Below are positions 53,523 through 62,418 of a stretch of DNA of 64,000 bases, in pieces. Position numbers and translations under genes: made by a program. This stretch comes from Natrinema salaciae. GTDB taxonomy: Archaea > Halobacteriota > Halobacteria > Halobacteriales > Natrialbaceae. Position 1 is the first letter of the stretch. Each line of letters starts with the position of its first letter. The stretch spans positions 558,001 through 622,000 of the forward strand of contig NZ_FOFD01000001.1 in NCBI RefSeq assembly GCF_900110865.1. The letters are read 5' to 3'. Under the pieces are notes generated by a model that saw only the letters and a program-made list of their open reading frames with translations, was not told the DNA's origin and made no database searches.

Positions 53523-54155
53523 TCACGGCCGCGCGACGATTCCGAGATGATCCGTGTGATAACTCTCGAGCCGCCGCTCCGCCAGAATCTCGTACCCCTC
53601 CGCTAACTCCTCCCGAACGTCCTCGAACACGGCATTCGGCTCCCGCGTCACGTCCTCACTACGAGCCTTCACGGCCAGCAAGAGCCGCCCGTCGTCGGCC
53701 AGGAACCGCCGGTTCTCGAGCGCCACCCGCGCTTGCCCGCGCGTCGCCACGTCTTGGACGATCGCGTCGACGTCCGACTCGACGACGTGGGCGTAGGTCT
53801 CCGGCTTCCGGGCGTCTTTCAGCAGTGGGAACAGCCGCGGGCGGCTCTCGGCCGCGGAGAGCAGGTCCCGCGCCGGCCGCGCGGCGAACTCGATCGCGTA
53901 GGTCGGCCCGGCGAAATCGGCGACGTGGCTCACGGTCGTCCCGCTGGCGGCACCCAGATAGAGGATGGTCTCGCCCCCCGAGAGGCCGGTGTCCATGCCG
54001 AGCTCGAGCATCGCGCCGAGTTTGGAGCGGTGCGGGTTCCAGGCGCGCCACTCGCCGTCGGTGGGCTCGCCGTAGACCGGCTCGCCCCGCGTCGCGAGCC
54101 GCTCGGTCCCGTCGAATTCGCGGCGCTCGACGCCCGCCGGGAGGTCTTCACTCAT
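53523..54155 (-). CDS. flpA: Fibrillarin-like rRNA/tRNA 2'-O-methyltransferase
   Basis: 210 residues. The N-terminal beta domain (VERREFDGTERLATRGEPVY) precedes an AdoMet-dependent methyltransferase with motif I ILYLGAASGTTVSHVADF near 68, ending YHTDHLGIVARP. It is the catalytic subunit of archaeal C/D-box ribonucleoproteins, methylating ribose 2'-OH of rRNA and tRNA under guide-RNA direction. The ATG at 54155 overlaps the end of nop5 by eight bases, so the two partners are made together. Confidence 0.96.
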   Translation of the reverse strand: MSEDLPAGVERREFDGTERLATRGEPVYGEPTDGEWRAWNPHRSKLGAMLELGMDTGLSGGETILYLGAASGTTVSHVADFAGPTYAIEFAARPARDLLSAAESRPRLFPLLKDARKPETYAHVVESDVDAIVQDVATRGQARVALENRRFLADDGRLLLAVKARSEDVTREPNAVFEDVREELAEGYEILAERRLESYHTDHLGIVARP

Positions 54156-55035
54156 CGTCGGCACCTCCGTCGGTCGCAGCCTCCTCGTCGGCCGTCCGCG
54201 CCTGAATCGTCTCGATCCGCTCGGCCAGTTCCGCCTCGAGTTCGGGCGTCAACTCGCCCGAGTAGTGGTCGACCCGGGCGGCGATGGCGAGCTTCCCGGC
54301 GACCGCGCGCGCCGCTGAGCCCCTGTTTTCGGGATGCGTTCCGCGGACCGCGTCGTGCGTGTAGATGATCCCGTGTTTGGGCGACGGCGCGTGCCCCCGC
54401 AGGTGGGCGAACAGCGCGTCCTCCGCGCCCAGCACCTGCACCGTGCCGCTGGGTTTCTTCGCGAGTTCCTCGAGGCCACCGGCCAGCGACATCAGCCGGG
54501 CCGCGAGGACGGGGTCGGCGAGCGCCGACAGGTTCGGCGCGACGGCGGGCGTCTGTCGCTCGACGAATTCCCGGAGCTCGTCGGCCTCGTCCGCGAGGTC
54601 GGCGACTCGCCCTGCGAGCGAGCGGACTGCGGGTTCCTCGAGCCCGGCATCGGTCTCGCCGCGGGCCAGTTCGCGGGCGTACTCGACGCCGGTTCCGGCG
54701 TCGGGGTCGACGGTCCCGGCCCACTCCGCCAGTCGCTCGGCGAGCTCGTTCGCCGTCCGATTGCAGTCGTCCATCGCGCGGATCGCGTGGACGAGCTGGC
54801 GGTCGTCAGCCCGTTCGCGTTCCCGTACTTCCCGGCGCGTCGCATCGATCGTCGCCTCGTGAAGCCGGTCGTAGTAGTCCGCCTCCGAATCGACGTAGCC
54901 GGCGTCGACCGCTCGGCGCGGCCAGTCCCGCGGCTCTCCGGCCGTGCGTTCGTTTATCGCCGCACCGGCCCGGTCGATGTCGCCCGGCTCGCCGTGCGTA
55001 AACCACCCCTCGGTCACGTCGGGTCCGTCAGTCAT
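54148..55035 (-). CDS. Nop5/Nop56-Nop58 family C/D-box RNP scaffold
   Basis: 295 residues. The N-terminal fibrillarin-binding part (1-85) leads to a coiled coil and the Nop domain (about 150-265) with VAPNLSALADPVLAARLMSL, KKPSGTVQVLGAEDALFAHL and HGIIYTHDAVRGTHPENRGS. It bridges L7Ae-bound C/D guide RNA and fibrillarin. The acidic C-terminal tail is short. ATG at 55035 is preferred to the GTG just upstream. Confidence 0.95.
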   Translation of the reverse strand: MTDGPDVTEGWFTHGEPGDIDRAGAAINERTAGEPRDWPRRAVDAGYVDSEADYYDRLHEATIDATRREVRERERADDRQLVHAIRAMDDCNRTANELAERLAEWAGTVDPDAGTGVEYARELARGETDAGLEEPAVRSLAGRVADLADEADELREFVERQTPAVAPNLSALADPVLAARLMSLAGGLEELAKKPSGTVQVLGAEDALFAHLRGHAPSPKHGIIYTHDAVRGTHPENRGSAARAVAGKLAIAARVDHYSGELTPELEAELAERIETIQARTADEEAATDGGADDE

Positions 55036-55180
55036 CACCCGGAGCTACTGCTCGTGCTTGTATATGCGTTCCCGAAACGTCGAGTGACGACTCGGTGAAC
55101 CAGGGATCGGGACGAGACCGTATTTCCGCAGCGGATTCGAGAGGCGATATAGAACGGCGTGTTTCCGGCGGGAGAGCCCG

Positions 55181-56551
55181 CTACCGCTCGTGGACGACGG
55201 CATCCATCGGATCGGCCGGCTGGAGCGTGATCCCCGTCTCGAACGCGAGGTCTGGACCGCCGACCGGATCGACGGTGACGGCCGAGAGGACCGTGGGTAA
55301 GACGAGCTCGAGTTCAATCATCGCGAAGCGCATGCCGATGCAGTGGCGCGGCCCGCCGCCGAAGGGGAAGTAGGCGTACTCCGGAAGGGAGTCCTCGAAC
55401 GCCTCGGTCCAGCGCTCCGGTCGGAACGCCTCGGGATCGGGGTAGAAGCGACGATCCCGATGGACGCGTATCTGCGGGAGGGTGAGCTTGGAGCCGTCGG
55501 GTATTCGGTAGCCACCGATCTCGGTCGTCTCGGTCGCCTGTCGGAAGATGGCGTACGCCGGGGGATACAGCCGGAGCGTCTCTTTGACAACTCGTTCGGT
55601 GTGGGTCAGATCCCCCAGGTCCGACACCGACGGCGGATCGCCACCCGTGACGGACGCGATTTCCTCGCTGAGCCGCCGCCGCGTGTCAGTGTGATGGCCG
55701 AGCGCGTGAAGCGCGTAGGTGAGCGCGAGGGCGGTCGTCTCGTGGCCGGCGAACAGGAAGGTGATCAGCTGATCGCGGACCTCGCGCTCGGAGAGAGTAG
55801 ACCCGTCGTCGGTTTCGACGGCAAGCAGCAGTGAGAGCAGGTCGTCGCCGTCGGACGCGTCGGCGCGGCGTTCCGCGATCAGCGCCTCGAGGAGGGTTTC
55901 CAGGTCGTCCATCGCCCGGTGAAGCCTGCGGTTGGTCGGCGTCGGGACCCAACTGGGAAGGAACGCCGACAGACTCCGAGCGTTCGCCCGCGCGTTGAGC
56001 GCGTCGGCGGCCCGACGGACGACCGTTCTCCGCTCCTCGAGGTCGAGATCGAACAGCGCTCGCGTGAGGATGCGAAGGGTCAATTTCGAGGTTTCGTCCG
56101 TGAGTTCGATCGTCTCCCCGTCGTCCCACTCCTCGATCGTTCGCTCCGTCTCGGCGACCATCGCGTCCGTGTAGGACTCGATCCGAGCGGGCGTGAACGC
56201 GTTCTGGATGAGGAGTCGCTGCCGACGCCACTGCTCGCCCTCCGTGAGGAGGAGGCCCTCGGACCCGTACCCGGCAAACGTGTCTCCCCACTCCTCGCCG
56301 GCCCATCGCCGGAATCGATCGCTCTCGCTCACCAGAACCCGTTCGATACGGTCCGGATGAAGGACGGCGGTGAACCGCTGCCCGGCAACTCGATAGGTCA
56401 CGACGTCGCCGTACTCGGCGACGCGATCGACGAACTCGATCGGTCGCCGCATCAGGTCGAACGTGCTTCCGATAACGGGGAGTTCGTCCGGGCCGGGTGG
56501 AAGCGGCAGCGCTTCCGGATCTCGGGTCGGTGTTGTGGACGCGTTTGCCAT
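55181..56551 (-). CDS. Cytochrome P450
   Basis: 456 residues, a soluble-type P450. The I-helix FLFAGHETTALALTYALHAL, ExxR motif KETLRLYPPAYAIF, and heme loop YFPFGGGPRHCIGMRFAM with the cysteine ligand near residue 405 are intact. It should hydroxylate or otherwise oxidise a hydrophobic substrate; terpenoid/carotenoid or fatty-acid-like compounds are possibilities. No ferredoxin or reductase gene is adjacent. The ATG at 56551 is preferred to a GTG one codon earlier. It is divergent from a Bat-type HTH gene, with two related short sites between them. Confidence 0.93.
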   Translation of the reverse strand: MANASTTPTRDPEALPLPPGPDELPVIGSTFDLMRRPIEFVDRVAEYGDVVTYRVAGQRFTAVLHPDRIERVLVSESDRFRRWAGEEWGDTFAGYGSEGLLLTEGEQWRRQRLLIQNAFTPARIESYTDAMVAETERTIEEWDDGETIELTDETSKLTLRILTRALFDLDLEERRTVVRRAADALNARANARSLSAFLPSWVPTPTNRRLHRAMDDLETLLEALIAERRADASDGDDLLSLLLAVETDDGSTLSEREVRDQLITFLFAGHETTALALTYALHALGHHTDTRRRLSEEIASVTGGDPPSVSDLGDLTHTERVVKETLRLYPPAYAIFRQATETTEIGGYRIPDGSKLTLPQIRVHRDRRFYPDPEAFRPERWTEAFEDSLPEYAYFPFGGGPRHCIGMRFAMIELELVLPTVLSAVTVDPVGGPDLAFETGITLQPADPMDAVVHER

Positions 56552-56560
56552 CACTCGAGG

Positions 56561-56625
56561 CTACGCGCAGGTCGACGAAGCGGCTTTTGTCGAACCCACT
56601 AGCGTTTTTATAAGCCTACGCGTAG
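56561..56625. promoter_or_regulatory. Divergent promoter with TATA box and two related palindromic sites
   Basis: CTACGCGTAG at 56616-56625 is a perfect palindrome lying between a TATA box (TTTTTATAAG, 56605-56614) and the regulator ATG at 56634. CTACGCGCAG, differing at one base, lies at 56561-56570, ten bases before the P450 start codon. Centre spacing is 55 bases. The TATA box is 25 bases from the regulator ATG, so that transcript is probably leaderless. The arrangement suggests coordinated or auto-control. Confidence 0.5.
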
Positions 56626-56633
56626 CTGAGAGC

Positions 56634-57320
56634 ATGAAATATCTCGACGTGACGATCGAGATGCCGACGTGGGCGCGCCACCCGATGCAGGAATTCTGTC
56701 GACAGTCGGACGCGATGGGGCAGGTCGAACTCATCACGTGGAACGTCACGGGCGAGGGAGAGGAGTACGCGTTCTTCCGCATCGCGGGGGACATCGACGC
56801 CTATCGAGATCGAATCGAGGCGGTCGAATCGGTCCTCGAGTACAACCTGACGCCCATCGACGACGACTCGTTCTACAGCTACGTCGTCCAGCGACCCCGC
56901 GAGGCGGAGCGGCTGTGGCGGCAGGCGTTCACGAGCCGCAACCTCGTAGTCGTTCCGCCGATCCGCTACGATGAGGACGTCCGTATGACTCTCACCGTCG
57001 TCGGAGACAAAGACGACCTCCGGGCGCTTCTCGAGGAGTTCCCGGCCGAATTCGAACTGACGGTCGAGGAGGTCGGCGACTACGACCGCCGACACGCGAC
57101 GATCGCCGCCGGCCTGACGGAGAGACAGTTGGAGGCGATCGAGGCCGCGGTCGAGCTCGGCTACTACGCGGTTCCGCGGGAGGCGAGCCTCGAAGCGGTC
57201 GCGGAGGCGCTTGGCTGCGCCGAGAGCACCGCGTCGAACCACCTTCGAGAGGCGGAGTCTCGGGTGATGGAGCGACTGGTTCGTCGAACCGCACCGGCGG
57301 TCGGCCGGCTAACGGACTGA
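56634..57320 (+). CDS. Bacterioopsin-activator-type HTH regulator
   Basis: 228 residues. An N-terminal sensor-like domain (1-160) includes EMPTWARHPMQEFCRQSDAM and FFRIAGDIDAYRDRIEAVES. The C-terminal HTH (about 165-220) has LTERQLEAIEAAVELGYYAV, PREASLEAVAEALGCAEST and ASNHLREAESRVMERLV, the HTH-10 signature of the haloarchaeal Bat family. It probably controls the divergent P450 gene (inference from position and shared sites). Confidence 0.88.
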   Translation: MKYLDVTIEMPTWARHPMQEFCRQSDAMGQVELITWNVTGEGEEYAFFRIAGDIDAYRDRIEAVESVLEYNLTPIDDDSFYSYVVQRPREAERLWRQAFTSRNLVVVPPIRYDEDVRMTLTVVGDKDDLRALLEEFPAEFELTVEEVGDYDRRHATIAAGLTERQLEAIEAAVELGYYAVPREASLEAVAEALGCAESTASNHLREAESRVMERLVRRTAPAVGRLTD

Positions 57321-57386
57321 ACGGTCCGCTCTCCGAGCTCTATCGATAGCCATCTGCCGAAGACGCGGCGTCGAAACGGACCCGAA

Positions 57387-58514
57387 TCAGACGCCGAACG
57401 TCGCCCGCAGCATGTCTCGAGTGCCGGGACCGAGACCGACGGCGACGACGGTGATCATGAGCAAAATTGCGTAGCGCGGGCTGTCCTCGAAGACCGTCTC
57501 GTCGAAGATCCAGATGACGAAGATGGCGGCGGCGATCTTCACGAGCAGGAACGGCCAGGCCGAACCGGTGGCGGCGACGATATCCGCCGGAAGCACGTCG
57601 GCGGTGGTGTTGGCGATCGCCCGGTTGATCGGGTGTTTCGGGACGAGGTTCGCCGGCAGTCCGAGCGAAGTCGCCCAGTCGAGGCCGATTACGTTGGCGA
57701 CCCCGTCGACCGCGTGGGCCCAGATGACGACGACGCCCATGTATCGAGTTCCGCGGTTCAGTTCGGGCGCGTAGCGTTCGATCGCGACCCAGGTGATCGC
57801 CGTCGTCAGCGTCGCGCCGACGAGGATCACGAGCGGGACGAGCGGGTAGAACTCCGAGTACGGCTCGGTCGCCGCGACGTAAGCCAGGTAGGCGATGGTG
57901 ATCGTCAGCGCGGCCGTTCCGATTCCAGCCAGCGGGTACTCGTAGCCCGAGACGTAGCCGTTGCGGTCGAGCCACACGGCGGTCACCACTGCGAAGAGGG
58001 CGATGAAGAAGACGGTGAAGTAGATCAGCGGGCTGATGATGAGGCCGGACCACGGCAGCTGGATGGCCATCTCGCCGGTCGCCTCGAAGGCCGCCGCGTT
58101 CGCGTCCTCGACGACCCGCAGCGCGCCGCCGAAGAGCATGAACGGGAACAGCGCGAAGAAGCCCGCGCGGTAGCGTTCGATCTCGAGGCGGCGGATGAGG
58201 AAGATGACCCCGACCAGCATCAGGACCAGGGTCGGGATGTAGCCGGCGTAGGAGACGAACGTGTAGCCGGGTTCGGCTGTCGGCCCGGCACCGGTACCGG
58301 CCTCGCCGCAGGGCACCTGATCGCCGCCGGCCCAGGCGACGCACGACCAGCTGTGCGCGTCGGCGACGACCGGCCCCCAGAAGTACTGCCAGATGATGTC
58401 GACGTACACCCGCTGGGGGAACAGGACCGCGCCGAGTACGATAACGGCGGCGAGACTCGCGACGGTCGCGGCCCAGACGCGCTCGGCCCCGTACCGATCG
58501 ATGAAGTCGTCCAT
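57387..58514 (-). CDS. DUF63 family multi-helix membrane protein
   Basis: 375 residues with about eight to nine transmembrane helices and conserved polar segments such as [60 protein letters not shown] and [20 protein letters not shown]. These define the archaeal DUF63 family, of unknown function but widely conserved in Euryarchaeota. The ATG lies near the IMPase stop; the two genes face the same way, 96 bases apart. Confidence 0.9.
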   Translation of the reverse strand: MDDFIDRYGAERVWAATVASLAAVIVLGAVLFPQRVYVDIIWQYFWGPVVADAHSWSCVAWAGGDQVPCGEAGTGAGPTAEPGYTFVSYAGYIPTLVLMLVGVIFLIRRLEIERYRAGFFALFPFMLFGGALRVVEDANAAAFEATGEMAIQLPWSGLIISPLIYFTVFFIALFAVVTAVWLDRNGYVSGYEYPLAGIGTAALTITIAYLAYVAATEPYSEFYPLVPLVILVGATLTTAITWVAIERYAPELNRGTRYMGVVVIWAHAVDGVANVIGLDWATSLGLPANLVPKHPINRAIANTTADVLPADIVAATGSAWPFLLVKIAAAIFVIWIFDETVFEDSPRYAILLMITVVAVGLGPGTRDMLRATFGV

Positions 58515-58610
58515 ACCCGAATCCGGTATTGGGTGCCGCTTACCGTTTCCGGTTTCAACGCGTGTGACAATCAGGCCCGTCGTCGTCGAGGCCCGATCGA
58601 CGCGATCGAT

Positions 58611-59420
58611 TCAGTTTCGGTCCTCGATCTCGCGGGCGGCCGCGAGCAGTTCGTCGTGAATCCCGCCGTTCGACGCCACGAGCCCCGTACTGTCGTGTCG
58701 CCAGCGCTCCCCCTCGAGATCGGTGACGACGCCGCCCGCCTCGCGGATCAGCCGGACGCCGGCGACGGTGTCCCAGGGATTGGCCCGCAGGTTGGTCATC
58801 GTTCCCTCGAGCGCGCCCGAGGCGACCATCGCGAGCTCGAGCTGGGCGCAGCCGTACCGGCGCATGTCGTCGAACCGCTGGACGACCGCGCGGGTGGCTG
58901 CGGCGTACTGGTCGCGCTGGTCGCGGTCCCACCAGAGGGTCGGGCAGACGGTGGCGGTTTCGGGATCGGTACAGTTGCTGACCGACAGCGGCTCGTCGTT
59001 GCGATACGCCCCGTCGGGACCGACGCGGTAGACGTCCGAGAGCGCGGGACAGTCGAACGCGGCGGCGACCGGTTCGCCGTCGACGACGGCCGCGACGGCG
59101 GTGCCGAACGCGCGGCTCCCGTCGACGTAGTTGTTGGTTCCGTCGATCGGGTCGACGATCCAGGCCGGGCCCGTTTCGGGGACCGCTTTCAGCGCGTCCG
59201 CCTCCTCGCCGACGATCGGCTCCGTCGGGAACGCCTCGCGGATCGTCTCGATGACTGTCTCCTGCGCGTCGCGATCGGCCTGGGTCACGAAATCGGTCTT
59301 TCCGTCCTTCCGTTCGACCGCCAGTTCGGTCCGAAAGGAGTCGGCCGCGACTGCACCACCGCGGTCCGCCGCGCGAACCGCGACGGCCGCGCGACTGGAA
59401 TCCGGTTCGACGTCACTCAT
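58611..59420 (-). CDS. Inositol monophosphatase family protein
   Basis: 269 residues. The metal sites are intact: DFVTQADRDAQ, IVGEEAD, WIVDPIDGTNNYVDG and NPWDTVAGVRLIREAGG. The family hydrolyses inositol monophosphate, fructose-1,6-bisphosphate or 3'-phosphoadenosine phosphate in a Mg-dependent way. In archaea dual IMPase/FBPase activity is common; which applies here is not clear. It starts at 59420, and a tRNA gene lies upstream on the same strand. Confidence 0.92.
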   Translation of the reverse strand: MSDVEPDSSRAAVAVRAADRGGAVAADSFRTELAVERKDGKTDFVTQADRDAQETVIETIREAFPTEPIVGEEADALKAVPETGPAWIVDPIDGTNNYVDGSRAFGTAVAAVVDGEPVAAAFDCPALSDVYRVGPDGAYRNDEPLSVSNCTDPETATVCPTLWWDRDQRDQYAAATRAVVQRFDDMRRYGCAQLELAMVASGALEGTMTNLRANPWDTVAGVRLIREAGGVVTDLEGERWRHDSTGLVASNGGIHDELLAAAREIEDRN

Positions 59421-59641
59421 TGTCCGTCATCGGTGGCCCGTGCTGAAAAGTGGTCGTGATAGTCGAGCCGGGACAGTCGTCCGGTCGGATTCTTCCCGGT
59501 CCCAGCGGTACCGTCCCGGAGCTTCTCGGTAGATCTCGTGCCAGCGCAGCGAGCCGATCGCTCGCGAGCGCGGACGAAAGCGGCTCGAAATCGGCGACGC
59601 CGTCGCTGTCCGCTCCAGCGTCGTCGGCAGAAGTTTGCGAG

Positions 59642-59662
59642 GGCAAGACGCTCCGTCTTGCC
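59642..59662 (-). terminator. Perfect hairpin downstream of tRNA-Leu
   Basis: GGCAAGACG and CGTCTTGCC form a nine-base perfect stem around a CTC loop, 16 bases past the tRNA 3' end on its strand. It may end or stabilise the primary transcript. No T-run follows. Confidence 0.45.
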
Positions 59663-59677
59663 GCGCACTGTGGTGAG

Positions 59678-59760
59678 TGCGAGGGGAGGGGATCGAACCC
59701 ACGAACTCCTACGAGAGCGGATCTTGAGTCCGCCGCCGTTGACCGCTTGGCTACCCTCGC
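59678..59760 (-). tRNA. tRNA-Leu (anticodon CAA)
   Basis: 83 bases with full cloverleaf on the minus strand: acceptor GCGAGGG/CCCTCGC, D arm GCC/GGC, anticodon stem GCGGA/TCCGC around CTCAAGA (anticodon CAA), a 14-base variable arm with CTC/GAG stem, and T loop TTCGATC. Discriminator A is encoded; CCA is not. No intron. The T stem GTGGG/CCCTC has one U-U mismatch at the second pair. It decodes UUG. A TATA box lies about 31 bases upstream. Confidence 0.95.
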
Positions 59761-59790
59761 ACGCAGTCGCATCTGAGACGCTCATCGCGG

Positions 59791-59796
59791 TTAAAT
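59791..59796 (-). promoter_or_regulatory. TATA box of tRNA-Leu
   Basis: ATTTAA on the minus strand is centred about 33 bases before the tRNA 5' end at 59760, a normal spacing for an archaeal tRNA promoter. Confidence 0.55.
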
Positions 59797-59969
59797 CGTC
59801 CGATTCGAGCCGCGGGTCGTCCACCCCGTTCGGGGGCGACCGCGTCGGAAACGGGCTCGAGACCGCCTACTCGTCGACTCCGGCAGCCGTCTCGGACCGC
59901 CGGACCAGTTCGGCGACGAACCAGCGTTTCAGCCCCATCGTCGCCGCCATCGGGTGTAGCCGGCGAAGA

Positions 59970-60269
59970 TCAACAGGGGATAGGCGAGCAGCCGCGTCCA
60001 CCCGCTTTTCGGTTCGAATGCCGGTCCCAGACCGAATCGGGTAGCATACGTCCGTCTCGGTGGCTATCCGACAAAACGATTCCGCAGGCGGGGCTCGAGG
60101 CCAGCGAGGGTCTCGCGATCACCGCTGGGACTCGGCCCGGTCGGACCGCTCGCGCCTCGAGGGCATCGTCCACGTCCCGACGCTCGCAGTTGAGACACTG
60201 GTCGCCGCCATCGATGTGTGCGTAGAGGCGCTCCCCGCAGTGCTGACACCGGGCGTCGGGTGTGGTCAT
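59970..60269 (-). CDS. Zinc-ribbon protein, possibly decayed at its 3' end
   Basis: 99 codons from the ATG at 60269. The first 36 residues look real: [20 protein letters not shown] with CxxC pairs CQHC and CLNC, then an acidic stretch. After about residue 38 the composition changes to Arg/Ser/Pro-rich shadow type. Further down, other frames hold a hydrophobic [15 protein letters not shown] (about 59960-60005) and MGLKRWFVAELVRRSETAAG (to about 59873). The original gene or genes here may have been frameshifted. Function unknown. Confidence 0.45.
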   Translation of the reverse strand: MTTPDARCQHCGERLYAHIDGGDQCLNCERRDVDDALEARAVRPGRVPAVIARPSLASSPACGIVLSDSHRDGRMLPDSVWDRHSNRKAGGRGCSPIPC

Positions 60270-60372
60270 CGAGTCGGTGTCGCGAACCGGACCGGAATAC
60301 GGCCGGCGCTTCCACGTGAGAGGTGCGACAGTGAGCGACGGAATTACCCGCGAGCAGCCCGCTCGTTCGTCT

Positions 60373-60858
60373 ATGGACGACCACACCCGCGACCCCTCCG
60401 TCGCACCGCCCGCCGGAAACCCGACGGGATGGGAGCCGTCCGCGGGTCGCTGGGAGCACGCGACGCTGCGTCGGGCGACCGTGCACGGCGTCCGGCTGTT
60501 CAACGACGGCGCGTTCCACGAGTCACACGATTGCTTCGAGGACGAGTGGTACAACTACGGGAACGGCTCCACCGAGAGCCGGTTCCTCCACGGAATGGTG
60601 CAGGTGGCCGCTGGAGCCTACAAACGCGTCGACTTCGAGAACGACTCCGGAATGCGGAGCCTCTTCGAAACGGCGCTCCAGTACCTCCGGCCCGTTCCGG
60701 ACGACTACTACGGCGTCGACGTGCCCGTCGTTCGGACCGCGCTCACGAACGCCCTCGCGGAGCCGGACCGAATCGACGGCTGGCGGATTCCACTCGACGG
60801 CGAGTGCCCGGTCGCTCGAGCCATCGACGAGGAGTACGCCGCCGCCCTCGAGGACTGA
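60373..60858 (+). CDS. DUF309 family protein
   Basis: 161 residues. The conserved helical core includes [40 protein letters not shown] and [20 protein letters not shown]. The H-x(2)-D/E pattern [11 protein letters not shown] is typical of DUF309, a small helical family of unknown function found in archaea, bacteria and plastids. I chose the ATG at 60373 because it follows a gene-free region and gives a compact N-terminus. Confidence 0.88.
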   Translation: MDDHTRDPSVAPPAGNPTGWEPSAGRWEHATLRRATVHGVRLFNDGAFHESHDCFEDEWYNYGNGSTESRFLHGMVQVAAGAYKRVDFENDSGMRSLFETALQYLRPVPDDYYGVDVPVVRTALTNALAEPDRIDGWRIPLDGECPVARAIDEEYAAALED

Positions 60859-61028
60859 GCGAACCGTCGCGAATCTCACCCGGCGTGACAGATCGGCCGC
60901 GGCCGGGCAGTCGAGCCCCGCTCAGCGGGTGGCGTCGGTACGGACGGGGGCGTTCGCTCGCGATCGGTGACCCATTCGCGCTGTGAAAGACCGAATCGCC
61001 TTTCCCGACGCAGCCCAACTATCACGTA

Positions 61029-61826
61029 ATGAAAGTCGCACAGCTCGGGTCGGGAACGCCGGAAATCGCAGTCGTCGCGGGCGTTCACGGGGACGAACCC
61101 TGTGGCGTCCGGGCCGTCGAGCGGTTGCTCGACGATCGCCCGACCGTCAAACGCCCCGTCAAGCTCATCGTCGCCAACGAGGAGGCGCTCGAGCGGCGGG
61201 TGCGGTTCGTCGACGAAGATCTCAACCGCGCGTTCCCCGGCGATCCGGACGCGAAGACGCACGAAGGACAGCTCGCAGACGAACTCGTCTCCGAACTGGC
61301 GGGCTGTCTGACCTTCTCGATGCACTCGACGCAGAGCCACGCCGAGCCGTTCGCCATCGTCAACGGCGTCAGCGAGACGGCGAAAGCGCTCGTCCCGCAG
61401 CTGCCGGTGGCGGCGATGGTCGAGACGAGCAACTTCGCGGAGGGGCGGCTCTTCTCCGCGATCGATACGATCGAGGTCGAGTGCGGACTGCAGGGCTCGG
61501 AGACTGCCGCCGAGAACGCCGATCGCCTGACGCGAGCATTCCTGACCGCGGTCGACGCGCTGCCGGGCGATACGATCCACAGCGACCTCCCGGTCTACCG
61601 GCTCACCGACGTCATCAACAAGGGACAGGCCAGCACGTACGAAGTCTTCGTCGACAACTTCACCCAGGTCGAAGCGGGCGCGCCCTTCGCCGCGGCCGAC
61701 GGCGACAAGCAGGTCGCCGACGAGCCGTTCTATCCGGTCCTCATGTCCTCGAACGGCTACCGGGACGTCTTCGGCTACGCCGCCGAGAAACTCGAGGTCC
61801 TCGAGACGCCCCCCGCGGCGGACTGA
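61029..61826 (+). CDS. Succinylglutamate desuccinylase/aspartoacylase family protein
   Basis: 265 residues, zinc carboxypeptidase-like fold. Zinc ligands appear as GVHGDEPCG (His-x2-Glu) and SMHSTQSH. RVRFVDEDLNRAFPGDPDAK and AMVETSNFAEG-IEVECG (catalytic Glu region) are also kept. Members deacylate N-acyl amino acids. In haloarchaea this group is widespread and the natural substrate is unsettled. The C-terminal 70 residues form the usual beta domain. Confidence 0.88.
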   Translation: MKVAQLGSGTPEIAVVAGVHGDEPCGVRAVERLLDDRPTVKRPVKLIVANEEALERRVRFVDEDLNRAFPGDPDAKTHEGQLADELVSELAGCLTFSMHSTQSHAEPFAIVNGVSETAKALVPQLPVAAMVETSNFAEGRLFSAIDTIEVECGLQGSETAAENADRLTRAFLTAVDALPGDTIHSDLPVYRLTDVINKGQASTYEVFVDNFTQVEAGAPFAAADGDKQVADEPFYPVLMSSNGYRDVFGYAAEKLEVLETPPAAD

Positions 61827-61946
61827 CCGCTCGCGTTCGCGCCGGCCGCCGGCGTCCTCGTGGCTGCCACGTTCGCTGTCGTGCCCCCCCGATTCGACAG
61901 TGCCGACGACGCAAGGCATATGCCGCACACGGTCCTATGAGCGTGT

Positions 61947-62291
61947 ATGGAATTCCCACCGAACCAGGGTCTCGATCAGGACGAAGTCGACGAGCAGGTC
62001 GCCGACGCCATCGCGGAAAACGAGGTCGTTCTCTTCATGAAGGGGACGGAGCTGATGCCACAGTGTGGCTACTCGCGTAAGGCGCTCGGCCTGATCGACC
62101 AGCACCGCGACGAGTACGAGACCGTCGACGTCCTCGAGTCGCTCGACGAGTTCCGCGCGGCGCTCAACGAGGAGAGCGGCTGGGAGACCATCCCGCAGAC
62201 GTTCGTCGACGGCGAGTTCGTCGGCGGCTCCGACGTGCTCGAGGAACTCGAGGAACGCGGCGAACTCGCGGAGACGCTCGACGCAGCGTGA
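61947..62291 (+). CDS. Monothiol glutaredoxin family protein
   Basis: 114 residues. The active site reads MPQCGYSRKAL, the CGYS variant of the CGFS monothiol glutaredoxins, after FMKGT. The TIPQTFVDGEFVGGSDVLEE segment supplies the thiol-binding TVP-like and GG motifs. CGFS-type proteins carry or transfer 2Fe-2S clusters; an Fe-S trafficking role is inferred. It lies alone between the desuccinylase-like gene and the DUF7110 gene. Confidence 0.9.
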   Translation: MEFPPNQGLDQDEVDEQVADAIAENEVVLFMKGTELMPQCGYSRKALGLIDQHRDEYETVDVLESLDEFRAALNEESGWETIPQTFVDGEFVGGSDVLEELEERGELAETLDAA

Positions 62292-62418
62292 CGGTCGCGC
62301 CGTCGTACCGTGGGGCGACAAATTCGTTAATACTGATAAATCATGGATTTAATAGCAGGTCATATAAGTCACCCCCTCGTACTAGAAGACCACGACTATC
62401 GCCGTAACCCTTCCCACT

